From NCBI RefSeq assembly GCF_026870175.2, contig NZ_CP113977.2, forward strand, positions 2,356,001-2,420,000: a stretch of 64,000 nt of DNA, in the 5' to 3' direction. The position numbers and the translations under genes are program-made. The notes under the pieces were generated by a model that worked only from the letters and a program-made list of their open reading frames with translations, ran no database searches and had not been told where the DNA came from. The stretch comes from Flavobacterium aestivum. Lineage in GTDB: Bacteria; Bacteroidota; Bacteroidia; Flavobacteriales; Flavobacteriaceae. Within the stretch, counting starts at the first letter, position 1. Each line of letters opens with the position of its first letter. Below are positions 36,943 through 46,620 of the stretch, piece after piece.

Positions 36943-38085
36943 ATGAAACTTCAACAAGTCATTATTAATGAAAAGGAAGAGGATAGGATTCTTTTTTCTT
37001 CCAATGGTTTTAATTTCAAAAAAGCTAATCTTGTACTTGCTTTTGGTGAAAGAGTTTTTTTAGATCAAGTACTACCTTATAAAAAAATAAGAAGTTTGTA
37101 TCCAGAAGCACAAATTATTATTTGTTCTTCATCTGGTCAGATTTCTGATGCAAATTTGGTAGAGAACAATATAGTTGCTACCGCATTAGAATTTGAAAGG
37201 ACAACGATAAGAGTTTCTGAAATTGACATCCTGAAAAACTCTAATATTCAAGATTTAGGAGATGTTCTTAAGGATTCCCTTTTTAATGATGATTTAAAAT
37301 CGATACTTATCCTGTCTGAAGGAAGTTTTATCAATGGGACAGAACTTATAAATGAATTGATAAAACAAACCAAAGGGGTTATCCCTATTTTTGGAGGGCT
37401 GGCAGGTGACGGATATAAATTCGAGAAAACAACCATTGGTCTAAATAATGATGCAACCCAAGGAAAGATAGTTGCAATAGGGTTTTATGGAGATGCAATT
37501 CATTTCGGGTTTGGGTCTGATGGAGGATGGAGTGATTTTGGACCGGAAAGAGAGGTGACACTTTCAGAGAAGAACATATTGTATAAAATAGGCGATAGGT
37601 TTGCATTAGATTTATACAAAGAATATCTTGGTAAATATGCCATGGAATTACCAGGATCCTCATTGTATTTTCCGCTATCCATGAAAGAAAATAAAGATGC
37701 GCTTCCGGTAGTAAGAACCATTTTGTCGATTGACGAAGAAAAGAAATCAATGACTTTTGCCGGAAACATTCCTCAAGGTTCCTTTGTTCGATTAATGAAA
37801 GGCAATCTCGACAAACTTATTGATGCTTCGTATAATGCGGCATCGCAAATAGCCACAAGTCAATCAACCGAGCCGGAATTGGCATTAGTGGTCAGTTGTG
37901 TGGGACGAAAGATTGTTCTGGGTACCAGGATAGAAGAGGAGCTTGAAGTGGTAAAAGAAGTATTTGGTAAAAATATTGTAATCTGTGGCTTTTATTCTTA
38001 TGGAGAGATCTCCCCAAATTTTAATAAAGTAGCTTGCGAATTACACAATCAGACAATGACCGTTACAACTATTTGTGAAGTGTAA
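36943..38085 (+). CDS. FIST-domain sensor protein (NosP-like)
   Basis: 380 residues from the ATG at 36943 (MKLQQVIINEKEED). No signal peptide, so cytoplasmic. FIST_N covers about 20-210 (ANLVLAFGERVFLDQVLPYKKIRSLYPEAQIIICSSSGQI ... IPIFGGLAGDGYKFEKTTIGLN) and FIST_C about 215-360 (ALDLYKEYLGKYAMELPGSSLYFPL ... GKNIVICGFYSYGEISP). FIST domains bind small ligands. In NosP proteins they bind haem and sense nitric oxide while controlling a co-encoded hybrid kinase. Here a hybrid kinase starts 5 bases downstream, the same arrangement. Haem binding cannot be read from the sequence. Confidence 0.85.
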   Translation: MKLQQVIINEKEEDRILFSSNGFNFKKANLVLAFGERVFLDQVLPYKKIRSLYPEAQIIICSSSGQISDANLVENNIVATALEFERTTIRVSEIDILKNSNIQDLGDVLKDSLFNDDLKSILILSEGSFINGTELINELIKQTKGVIPIFGGLAGDGYKFEKTTIGLNNDATQGKIVAIGFYGDAIHFGFGSDGGWSDFGPEREVTLSEKNILYKIGDRFALDLYKEYLGKYAMELPGSSLYFPLSMKENKDALPVVRTILSIDEEKKSMTFAGNIPQGSFVRLMKGNLDKLIDASYNAASQIATSQSTEPELALVVSCVGRKIVLGTRIEEELEVVKEVFGKNIVICGFYSYGEISPNFNKVACELHNQTMTVTTICEV

Positions 38086-38090
38086 TTACT

Positions 38091-39599
38091 ATGGATAAAG
38101 CGAATTTACATAGACAACTTAGTAGACAGCTCAACAAGTATTTATCGGACGATTTCATTGCGGAAAATGAAAACGTTAAACGTTTTGTTGAAGTTGTCAA
38201 TCAATCGTATTTTAATTTTGAAAAGGATGTCGAATTATTCGAGCAATCTTCTCGTTTGAACGATATTGAATTTCATAAGATTAATAAAAAATTAAAAGGG
38301 GAATTAGAAAAAAAAGAAAATATACAAACCAAACTAATTCAATCCATAAAGCAATTAAACAATAGTGAAATAAAGGTTGAAAAGGATGATAACCTGATTG
38401 ATTTGTTGAATATTTTAAATAAAGAAATCGAGTTTAAGAAAGAATTTGAAAATCGGTTATTTGAAGCAAAGTCAAATGCTGAAAAGGCAAACGAGGCAAA
38501 GTCTGATTTTCTTTCTATTATGAGCCATGAAATTCGTACACCTCTAAATGCAATTATTGGTTTGATTTATATAATGGAAAAAGAAAATACTCTGGAAAGT
38601 TTTCAGGAAAATCTAGAGGTTTTAAAGCATTCTTCACAAAATTTATTTCTACTTATAAATGACATTCTTGACTTTAATAAAATTGAGGCAGGAAAGATTG
38701 ATATAGAAAAAATTCCATTCAATTTTAAAGATTTAGTAATACAAATAGGGAAATCCCAAGAAACCAGAGCTTTAGAAAACCTAAATAAAATCGAAGTAAT
38801 TATTGATGATAACTTTATCCCAAATGTAATTTCAGATCCTTTGAGAATTGGTCAGGTTATTACCAATTTAGTCTCAAATGCTATAAAATTCACTAAGAAT
38901 GGTTTGATACAAATAAAAATTGATCAAATCAGAAAAAGTAACAGTAAATCGGTTTTTAAAGTACAAGTGATTGACAGTGGAATAGGAATAGATTTGAAAG
39001 AGTTTGATTCTATTTTTCAAAAGTTTGCCCAAGCAGAAACAAGGACAACCAGACAATTTGGAGGAACTGGATTAGGCTTGGCAATAACAAAAAAACTACT
39101 TAATCTATTAAACTCGGATATTGAATTAGAAAGTGAAATAGGAGTTGGATCTAATTTTAGTTTCGTTCTGGAATTGCCAATAGTTCCGGAAAAAAATCAG
39201 CCCAATAATAGTATTTTGAATAATGATGAGGTAAAAAACCTAGATGGATTATACATTCTTTTGGTTGAAGATAACCTTATTAATGTCAAAATTGCGGATA
39301 AAATATTGAGACAATGGAATGTAGAAATTGATGTTGCCGAAAATGGTCTTATTGCTATCGAGAAATTCAAACAGAATAAGTATGATATTATTTTAATGGA
39401 TTTGTCAATGCCTGTGATGGACGGATATGAGGCAACAAAAATTATAAGAAGCACAGGAACAAGAATACCAATAATTGCACTAACAGCTTCTTCTTCGTAT
39501 GATGATCTTGAGAAAATTGTCGATATTGGTATGAATGAATATGTTATAAAGCCATTTAACCCGGATGAATTGTATCAGAAATTGCGAAAGTATTATTAA
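38091..39599 (+). CDS. Hybrid histidine kinase with receiver domain
   Basis: 502 residues, no membrane segment. Residues 1-135 are mostly coiled coil, with no recognisable PAS or ligand domain. HisKA is at 137-200 with phospho-accepting His146 in FLSIMSHEIRTPLNAI. The HATPase domain contains NLVSNAIKFTKNG, DSGIGIDLKEFD and GGTGLGLAI. The C-terminal receiver (about 385-500) has LLVEDNLINV and phospho-Asp437 in IILMDLSMPVMDG, with Lys in VIKPFNP. Lacking its own sensor, it is expected to be controlled by the FIST protein encoded 5 bases upstream. No phosphotransfer or output gene directly follows. Confidence 0.94.
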   Translation: MDKANLHRQLSRQLNKYLSDDFIAENENVKRFVEVVNQSYFNFEKDVELFEQSSRLNDIEFHKINKKLKGELEKKENIQTKLIQSIKQLNNSEIKVEKDDNLIDLLNILNKEIEFKKEFENRLFEAKSNAEKANEAKSDFLSIMSHEIRTPLNAIIGLIYIMEKENTLESFQENLEVLKHSSQNLFLLINDILDFNKIEAGKIDIEKIPFNFKDLVIQIGKSQETRALENLNKIEVIIDDNFIPNVISDPLRIGQVITNLVSNAIKFTKNGLIQIKIDQIRKSNSKSVFKVQVIDSGIGIDLKEFDSIFQKFAQAETRTTRQFGGTGLGLAITKKLLNLLNSDIELESEIGVGSNFSFVLELPIVPEKNQPNNSILNNDEVKNLDGLYILLVEDNLINVKIADKILRQWNVEIDVAENGLIAIEKFKQNKYDIILMDLSMPVMDGYEATKIIRSTGTRIPIIALTASSSYDDLEKIVDIGMNEYVIKPFNPDELYQKLRKYY

Positions 39600-39683
39600 G
39601 GACTAATTTTTATTTATTAAGGTTTTTATTATTGTAAGCGGTCTTCTATTTTTTTATTACTTTTAAAAATAAAATAAAATATC

Positions 39684-40205
39684 ATGAAGATTATCGCATT
39701 TGGGGGGAGTCCCAGTAAAAACTCCATTAATAAAAAATTAGCAACTTATGCCTCTAGCTTATTTGAAAACGCAAGTGTTGAGGTACTTGACTTGAATGAT
39801 TTTCAAATGCCATTATTTAGCGTAGACATAGAAGCTGAAATAGGGCAACATCCTTTAGCTAAAGCCTTCCTTGAAAAAATTGCAACGGCAGATACTTTGG
39901 TAATTTCACTTGCAGAAAACAACGGAAATTACTCAGCCGCTTTTAAAAATGTTGTGGATTGGTGTTCAAGAATAAACGGAAAAATATTTCAGGAAAAACC
40001 AACTTTATTGATGGCAACTTCCCCAGGTGCGAGAGGTGGAGCAAGTGTATTAGAGATTGCGAAAAATAATTTTCCGCGTTTTGCATCCGAAATCAAAGCT
40101 GTTTTCTCATTACCTAGTTTTAACGATAATTTTGATGTAGCAAACGGTAAAATTTCTAACCCAGAATTAGATAATCAATTGAGAGTGATTGTTAAGAATT
40201 TTTAA
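39684..40205 (+). CDS. NAD(P)H-dependent FMN reductase
   Basis: 173 residues with a flavodoxin-like fold. The N-terminal phosphate loop is AFGGSPSKNSINKKLA (5-20). LISLAENNGNYSAAFKNVVDWCSR near residues 74-96 is the flavin-binding and dimer segment of the NADPH-dependent FMN reductase family (the usual P-E-Y-N-x-S motif appears here as A-E-N-N-G-N-Y-S). ATSPGARGGASVLE follows. It probably reduces flavin or quinone-like substrates in the cytoplasm. It lies between two kinase genes, 84 bases after the hybrid kinase, and could share that transcript. Confidence 0.88.
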   Translation: MKIIAFGGSPSKNSINKKLATYASSLFENASVEVLDLNDFQMPLFSVDIEAEIGQHPLAKAFLEKIATADTLVISLAENNGNYSAAFKNVVDWCSRINGKIFQEKPTLLMATSPGARGGASVLEIAKNNFPRFASEIKAVFSLPSFNDNFDVANGKISNPELDNQLRVIVKNF

Positions 40206-40320
40206 TTTTTTCAGTTTGTATTCTTTGCCTCTTTTTTATTGTTAATATCATTCTTCATAACTTTGATTTGATTTTCTTTCAAGTTTTGCTAAAATGCACT
40301 ATATTAGTAATATATCTCTT

Positions 40321-40354
40321 AAAAATTATAATTCCTTTATTGGAATTATAATTT
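40321..40354. promoter_or_regulatory. Perfect 14-base palindrome at the PAS-kinase promoter
   Basis: AAAATTATAATTCC (40321-40334) and GGAATTATAATTTT (40341-40354) are perfect complements around a six-base spacer. The right arm overlaps the TTTG of the -33 element. It could be an operator, or a weak terminator of the FMN reductase transcript, though it lies 116 bases past that stop and lacks a following T-run. Confidence 0.5.
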
Positions 40355-40380
40355 TGGACTAGTTTGCTGTTTTTATATTT
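40352..40380 (+). promoter_or_regulatory. Promoter of the six-PAS kinase gene
   Basis: TTTG (40352-40355) and TATATTTG (40373-40380) with a 17-base spacer, at the short end of the usual range. Start codon 40435 lies about 47 bases past the expected start point. Confidence 0.55.
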
Positions 40381-40434
40381 GCGTTTTTAAGTATTTGAAA
40401 ATCAGTATTTTAATTTATTTTTAAATGATAAGTT

Positions 40435-43400
40435 ATGATAAATAAGATAAAAGCATCTGTAGAATTGTCTTTGTTGATATTTATCATGCTCTTATTTATT
40501 GTAGGAATAGGGGTTTACAGCGTTTATCAAATAAAAAACACAAACAGTAGCTCGCATGAGCTTTACACCGATAGAATGCTTCCAATGGGACAGTTGGGAG
40601 CAATTCGTTATTATTCAGCAAGTATACTTTCTATAGCACAGCAAGCCAATGGAAAGCAAATTACTTTTGAAGGAGCAAGAAAAAAAATTAGAGAAGCTCA
40701 AGACACTATCATTTTCAACTGGAAATCGTATTCTCTTACCTACCTTACACAAAATGAAAAACAAATTGCTGTAAAAACTTCAGAATTACTAAAGAAATCT
40801 AATGCAACAGTTGAAAAACTGATACTAATATTAGAGAAAGAAGATGCAGTCGCTTTAAATTCTTTTATTAATAAAGAGCTATTTCCTGCCATAAATCCAG
40901 TTTTGATAGAGATAAGCAATTTGCTTAAATTACAATTGCAAATTGGTCAAAATATAGATAGAGATACCTTGTTAGCTTATCGTGATTACATCAATGAGTT
41001 TTTACTTATTCTCCTGATAATATTCATTTTTGTTATTTCTTTTTCATACTACATGATAAAGAAAATTGAGGCCATAATTAATGTTTCAAATCTGAATAAC
41101 GAAAAATTAGTTATAAGCAATCAGAATTACAGAAACCTAATTGAATATGCCGGAGAAGCCATTTTTATTTTAGATGAAAATAAACGAATTATTGATGTAA
41201 ATGATTATGCCAGTAAACTGTTTGGATATACACGTGAAGAATTTCTAAAAATAAGAATTTCGGATTTAATCGTCCCACAAGAATTAGAAAAGGAGGAATG
41301 TAGTATTAAGAGTCGTAAAAAGAATGAATGCGGAATAACTTTTAATAAAATCATTAGAAAAGACGGGAGGGAAATAGATGTAGAAATTAATAATCGTTTG
41401 ATGGAAGGAAATGGTGTCTTTGCTATTATTAGAGATATTACCGATCGCAATAGAACAGAGGAACTTATTAAGCAGTCAGAACAGAAATACCATTATTTGT
41501 TTGACAATAATCCAGCTTGCATTATTATATGGGATTTAGAGACCCTAGAAGTAGTGGAGGTAAATGAAGCTGTATTTGAAAAATATGGATATAGTAGAGA
41601 GGAATGGAACACGATGAGTATTTTGGATTGTCGACCTCTTGAAGATCATCAAAAAATAAGAGATTTTGCTAATCGCGTTTTGAATAGCAATGAAACCAAA
41701 GTAATAAGCAAAAATAATTTGCGTCATTTGAAGAAAAATGGAGAGGAAATGCTGATGGAAATAGCCTCTCATAAAATAGTTTACAATAATCGTCAAGCTA
41801 TTTTGTCTCTTGGGCGTGATGTTACAGAACAAACGAAATTTGCAAATGAATTGCGTGAGCGTAGAGCTCAAATAGACTTGTTTATAGAGCATAGTCCAGT
41901 TGCTTTGGCCATGTTGGATATTGATATGAAATACATCACAGCAAGCCGAAGATGGATGAGTGATTATAATATTGTTGGGCAAGAAATTATAGGTAAATCA
42001 CATTATGAAATTTTTCCGGGATTGCCACAAGATTGGAAAGATGTTCATCAGCGTTGTCTTAAAGGTGCTATTGAGCGGAGAAATGAGGATTCATTTATAA
42101 GAGCTGATGGTAGTATAGAATGGATAAGATGGGAAGTTCATCCATGGTACAAAGCTACGGATGAGATAGGAGGAATAATAATATTTGCCGAAATTTTAAC
42201 GGAAAGTAAACAAGCTGCAGAAATGTTTAAAAAGCAATTTGAAAACTCTCCCGATATCATTCTGTATGTAAATAAATACTATAAAATTGAAGCCATAAAC
42301 AGAGACTCTCCTATGATCTCAAAAGAGGATCTTATAGGTATGGATTGTATTTCGGTTTTACCGCCAGAAAGTCAACAAATTGCAAGAGAAGCGCTTGAAA
42401 AATGCTTTGAAACCGGAGAAAGCCTGGAAATTGAAAATGCATTAACAGATAATAGATGGACACGTTCTAGAGCTGTACCAGTAGTCAATAATGGAGAGGT
42501 TACTCATGTCATGATTTTTTCTACCGATGTGACAGAACGCAAAAGAGCGGAGCAAAAGCTATTGCAAAGTGAAGAAAAGTATAGGGCTTTAACAGATAAT
42601 ATAAGTGATGCTATTGTGTTGGTTAATGAAAAATTCGAAATAGAATATCAAAGCCCGTCTGCAGAGAATATTTCGGGTTATAGTTTTAATGAAGTAAAAT
42701 TTAAATCGGTATTCAATTTTATGCATCCCGATGAGTTTGCAAAAGAGCAAGCTTTTTTTAATGAGGCATATAATTCTCCTGGAGTTCCTATGCAAAATCA
42801 GTTCCGGATTATTCATAAAGATGGACATGTTATTTGGACTGAGGGGACCGTAACAAATTTGTTGCAGAATGAAAATATTGGAGCTTTTATATTAAACTAT
42901 AGAGATATAACTAACAGGAAAAAGTTTGATGAACAACTTGCTTTAACCGCTTCTATTGTAAATTCTTCAGATGATGCAATTATTAGTAAGAGTATTGATG
43001 GAACAATAACTTCATGGAATGTAGGTGCAGAGAAAGTTCTTGGATATTCTTCAGAAGAAACTATTGGGAAACATATTTCTATGCTCGTTCCGCTTGAGTC
43101 TCGTGGAGAAGAGCGAAATATACTGGCAGAAATTCGTAAAGGCAAGTCAGTAGATCATTATGAAACCCAAAGAATGAAAAAAAATGGACAAATTATAGAT
43201 GTGTCTCTTACTGTTTCTCCTATCCGAGATACATTAGGGAATGTGATTGGCGCATCCAAAATCATGCGGGATATTAGTGATCGCAAAAGTTTTGAAAATG
43301 ATCTTATTCGATATAATACAGAATTAAAAAAAGCCAATTTAGAATTAGATCGTTTTGTTTATAGCGCATCCCACGATTTACGTGCACCTCTCAAATCAAT

Positions 43401-44022
43401 GTTGGGGCTCATTCATATCACTAAGGATGATGTAGAACCAGAAAATACAGTGTTGCATGATAGACTGTCTATGCTAAATGGAAGTATTGAAAAACTAGAT
43501 AGTTTTATTGAAGAAATACTGCAATATTCAAGAAATGCACGAATGGATGTAGAAAGTGAAATAATTGACTTCGAAAAGTTAATTCAGGACATAAAGGAAA
43601 GTCACAAATTTATGGATGGAATTGAGGATGTGAAATTACATATAGAGATTAAATCGAATGTAAAATTAGTCTCTGATTATAGAAGATTGAGGGGTGTTTT
43701 GAGTAATATATGTTCGAATGCAATAAAATACAGAGATGTATCAAAGGAATTTCCATATGTTAATGTGTTGATTAACTGCAATAAAAATAGAGCAAACTTT
43801 ACAATAGAAGATAATGGAGTTGGAATAGCAGACAAGGACAAAGAGAAAATATTTGAGATGTTTTATAGAGCAACAACGCTTTCTACAGGTTCAGGTCTTG
43901 GGTTGTATATTGTAAAAGAAACACTTGAAAAACTGGGAGGAAAAATTTTCATGGAATCTGAGCTTAAAAAAGGAACAAGATTTAGTGTTGAAGTTCCGAA
44001 TCAAGTTGTCACTATAGATTAA
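40435..44022 (+). CDS. Membrane histidine kinase with six PAS domains
   Basis: 1195 residues. Helix about 10-32, an extracytoplasmic four-helix sensor about 35-185 (4HB_MCP-like: YTDRMLPMGQLGAIRYYSASILSIAQQ), helix about 187-207. Six PAS domains follow, each starting with a recognisable 'N-x-x-D-A-I' type helix (EYAGEAIFILDENKR, DNNPACIIIWDLET, EHSPVALAMLDIDMK, ENSPDIILYVNKYYK, DNISDAIVLVNEKFE, NSSDDAIISKSIDGT). HisKA has His980 in VYSASHDLRAPLKSM, and the HATPase has NICSNAIKY (about 1091), DNGVGIADKDKEKIF and SGSGLGLYI. No receiver domain; a single-domain response regulator follows 64 bases later and is the probable partner. Confidence 0.94.
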   Translation: MINKIKASVELSLLIFIMLLFIVGIGVYSVYQIKNTNSSSHELYTDRMLPMGQLGAIRYYSASILSIAQQANGKQITFEGARKKIREAQDTIIFNWKSYSLTYLTQNEKQIAVKTSELLKKSNATVEKLILILEKEDAVALNSFINKELFPAINPVLIEISNLLKLQLQIGQNIDRDTLLAYRDYINEFLLILLIIFIFVISFSYYMIKKIEAIINVSNLNNEKLVISNQNYRNLIEYAGEAIFILDENKRIIDVNDYASKLFGYTREEFLKIRISDLIVPQELEKEECSIKSRKKNECGITFNKIIRKDGREIDVEINNRLMEGNGVFAIIRDITDRNRTEELIKQSEQKYHYLFDNNPACIIIWDLETLEVVEVNEAVFEKYGYSREEWNTMSILDCRPLEDHQKIRDFANRVLNSNETKVISKNNLRHLKKNGEEMLMEIASHKIVYNNRQAILSLGRDVTEQTKFANELRERRAQIDLFIEHSPVALAMLDIDMKYITASRRWMSDYNIVGQEIIGKSHYEIFPGLPQDWKDVHQRCLKGAIERRNEDSFIRADGSIEWIRWEVHPWYKATDEIGGIIIFAEILTESKQAAEMFKKQFENSPDIILYVNKYYKIEAINRDSPMISKEDLIGMDCISVLPPESQQIAREALEKCFETGESLEIENALTDNRWTRSRAVPVVNNGEVTHVMIFSTDVTERKRAEQKLLQSEEKYRALTDNISDAIVLVNEKFEIEYQSPSAENISGYSFNEVKFKSVFNFMHPDEFAKEQAFFNEAYNSPGVPMQNQFRIIHKDGHVIWTEGTVTNLLQNENIGAFILNYRDITNRKKFDEQLALTASIVNSSDDAIISKSIDGTITSWNVGAEKVLGYSSEETIGKHISMLVPLESRGEERNILAEIRKGKSVDHYETQRMKKNGQIIDVSLTVSPIRDTLGNVIGASKIMRDISDRKSFENDLIRYNTELKKANLELDRFVYSASHDLRAPLKSMLGLIHITKDDVEPENTVLHDRLSMLNGSIEKLDSFIEEILQYSRNARMDVESEIIDFEKLIQDIKESHKFMDGIEDVKLHIEIKSNVKLVSDYRRLRGVLSNICSNAIKYRDVSKEFPYVNVLINCNKNRANFTIEDNGVGIADKDKEKIFEMFYRATTLSTGSGLGLYIVKETLEKLGGKIFMESELKKGTRFSVEVPNQVVTID

Positions 44023-44086
44023 TTTTATGAAATAAGAATAAAAAAACAAGTAGATATTCATACTCTATAAGCCAATAAAAAAACAG

Positions 44087-44479
44087 ATGGAGACATATAA
44101 AAAGAAGCATGTATTATTGATAGATGACAACGATATAGATAATTATATAACAAAACATATCATTACGAGAAGTCAGATAGCAGAAAAGATTACGATAAAA
44201 AAATCTGCAATTGAAGCATTAGAATACTTAGAAACCATTAAGGAAAATATAGAAGAATTTCCAGAGATAATTTTTCTTGATATCAGAATGCCCATGATGG
44301 ATGGTTTTGAGTTTCTTGATGAGTTAATTAAATTTCCTATAGTTGCAAATAAACAATGTGAAGTTTTAATGCTATCATCATCCAATGATCAAAACGATAT
44401 TGACCGTGCATTTCAGTATTCAATAGTTAAAAAGTATTTTACTAAGCCATTGAAAATGGAAATGTTAGTAGGTTTTTAG
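44087..44479 (+). CDS. Single-domain response regulator, partner of the PAS kinase
   Basis: 130 residues, receiver domain only. IDDNDIDNY at 12-20 is the acidic pocket, Asp65 in IIFLDIRMPMMDGFEFL the phosphorylation site, LMLSSSNDQND the Thr/Ser switch region and FTKPLKMEML the conserved Lys. It resembles the Rcp1-like regulators that serve PAS/phytochrome-type kinases without output domains. It follows the kinase by 64 bases in the same direction. What it acts on is unknown. Confidence 0.92.
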   Translation: METYKKKHVLLIDDNDIDNYITKHIITRSQIAEKITIKKSAIEALEYLETIKENIEEFPEIIFLDIRMPMMDGFEFLDELIKFPIVANKQCEVLMLSSSNDQNDIDRAFQYSIVKKYFTKPLKMEMLVGF

Positions 44480-44704
44480 AGTTTTGAAAAAATGCAATAA
44501 AAAAAGTGTTTTTTAAGCATATGATTAGTATTTATAGATGTGAAATTTGTAGTTGATTTTTTTGAAAAAAAAGTAAAAATTTGAATTCCTTATTGTCAAT
44601 TAATAAATTGTTTAAAGAAATAATATTATTAATAATTTCTCTATTTTACATTTTTATTTTCTGCCGATTTCAACTACATTAGCACAAAATCCACAAAATT
44701 TAAA

Positions 44705-46576
44705 ATGTCCAATCAAAATCAATATACCGAAGATAATATTCGTTCACTCGACTGGAAAGAGCATATCCGTATGCGTCCAGGAATGTACATTGGAAAACTC
44801 GGTGATGGGTCTTCGCCAGATGATGGTATTTACATTCTTTTAAAAGAGGTTTTAGATAACTGTATAGATGAGTTCGTAATGGGCTCAGGAAAAACTATTG
44901 AGGTAACCATTAAAGAAAAAACGGTTTCAGTTCGTGATTACGGACGTGGAATACCGTTAGGAAAAGTGGTAGATGTAGTCTCAAAAATGAATACAGGAGG
45001 GAAGTATGATACAAAAGCTTTCCAAAAATCTGTAGGTTTAAATGGTGTAGGAACAAAGGCCGTAAATGCACTTTCAAATTATTTTAGAGTAGAATCTGTT
45101 CGTGAAGACAAACAGAAGGCTGCTGAATTTTCTGCTGGAAATCTAGTCACAGAAGAAGATATAATTGAAACGACAAAACGAAAAGGGACAAAAGTCACTT
45201 TTACACCAGACGAAACGATTTTCAAAAATTATAAATTCCGTTTAGAATATGTAATAAAAATGGTCAAAAACTATTGTTACTTAAACAATGGTTTGACGAT
45301 TATTTTTAATGGGGAAAAATATTATTCAGAAAATGGACTTCGTGATTTATTAGAAGAAACAATTAGTGAAGAAGATCTTGAATATCCAATTATTCATTTG
45401 AAAGATAATGATATAGAGATTGCTTTAACCCACAGTAAAACACAATATAGCGAAGAGTATCACTCTTTTGTAAACGGTCAGAATACAACGCAGGGAGGAA
45501 CACACTTAGCAGCTTACAGAGAAGCAATTGTAAAAACCATTAGAGAGTTTTACAACAAAAATTTCGAAGCTTCGGATATTAGAAAATCGATTGTAAGTGC
45601 AATCAGTATCAAGGTAATGGAACCGGTTTTTGAATCTCAAACCAAAACTAAATTAGGTTCTACAGATATGGGGTCTGATGATGGAACGGTGCCCGTTTCA
45701 GTTCGTACTTTTGTAAATGATTTTATCAAAACGAAATTAGATAACTATCTACATAAAAATACTCCAACAGCAGAAGCTTTATTGCGTAAAATTCTGCAGG
45801 CAGAGCGTGAAAGAAAAGAATTATCAGGAATTAGAAAATTAGCCACAGATCGTGCCAAAAAAGCCAATCTGCACAATAAAAAATTAAGAGATTGTCGAGC
45901 GCATCTTCCTGATACTAAAAATCCAAGAAATTTAGAAAGTACACTTTTCATTACCGAGGGAGATTCGGCTTCTGGTTCGATTACCAAATCGCGTGATGTT
46001 AATACCCAAGCGGTTTTTAGTTTGCGTGGTAAGCCTTTGAATTCATACGGAATGAGTAAAAAAATTGTGTATGAAAATGAAGAATTCAATTTATTGCAAG
46101 CCGCTCTGGATATTGAGGATGGATTAGAAAAATTGCGTTATAACAACATTGTAATTGCTACCGATGCCGATGTCGATGGAATGCACATTCGCTTACTATT
46201 GATTACGTTTTTCTTGCAGTTTTTTCCGGAATTAATCAAAGAAGGGCATTTGTACATTTTGCAAACACCACTTTTTAGAGTTCGAAACAAAAAAGAAACC
46301 ATTTATTGCTATTCAGAAGAAGAACGAGTAGCAGCAATAGAAAAACTAAAACCAAAGCCAGAAATCACTCGATTTAAGGGATTAGGAGAGATTTCGCCAG
46401 ATGAGTTTAAGAATTTCATTGGAGATACAATCCGTCTTGATCCGGTTATGATGGATAAACATACTTCGATAGAACAGTTGTTGTCTTTCTATATGGGGAA
46501 AAACACACCAGACAGACAAGAATTTATCATCAAGAATTTGAAAGTAGAAATTGATGAGTTTGAAGAAGTGAAATAA
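44705..46576 (+). CDS. parE: DNA topoisomerase IV subunit B
   Basis: 623 residues. ATPase subunit of the enzyme that separates linked daughter chromosomes. GHKL ATPase domain: [11 protein letters not shown] (26-37), [12 protein letters not shown] (Asn ligand), [25 protein letters not shown]. Transducer: [24 protein letters not shown] domain: [27 protein letters not shown]-terminal: [14 protein letters not shown]. The length and the parC gene 44 bases downstream favour ParE over GyrB, which is usually found elsewhere and near 640-650 residues. Confidence 0.95.
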   Translation: MSNQNQYTEDNIRSLDWKEHIRMRPGMYIGKLGDGSSPDDGIYILLKEVLDNCIDEFVMGSGKTIEVTIKEKTVSVRDYGRGIPLGKVVDVVSKMNTGGKYDTKAFQKSVGLNGVGTKAVNALSNYFRVESVREDKQKAAEFSAGNLVTEEDIIETTKRKGTKVTFTPDETIFKNYKFRLEYVIKMVKNYCYLNNGLTIIFNGEKYYSENGLRDLLEETISEEDLEYPIIHLKDNDIEIALTHSKTQYSEEYHSFVNGQNTTQGGTHLAAYREAIVKTIREFYNKNFEASDIRKSIVSAISIKVMEPVFESQTKTKLGSTDMGSDDGTVPVSVRTFVNDFIKTKLDNYLHKNTPTAEALLRKILQAERERKELSGIRKLATDRAKKANLHNKKLRDCRAHLPDTKNPRNLESTLFITEGDSASGSITKSRDVNTQAVFSLRGKPLNSYGMSKKIVYENEEFNLLQAALDIEDGLEKLRYNNIVIATDADVDGMHIRLLLITFFLQFFPELIKEGHLYILQTPLFRVRNKKETIYCYSEEERVAAIEKLKPKPEITRFKGLGEISPDEFKNFIGDTIRLDPVMMDKHTSIEQLLSFYMGKNTPDRQEFIIKNLKVEIDEFEEVK

Positions 46577-46620
46577 GTTGAAAAAGGAAATAGTGATTCC
46601 TATATTTTTATAATAAATAA

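Noticed and set aside
45745..46089. 114-residue minus-strand frame in parE
   Set aside because: Antisense to the conserved TOPRIM region; no independent coding signal.
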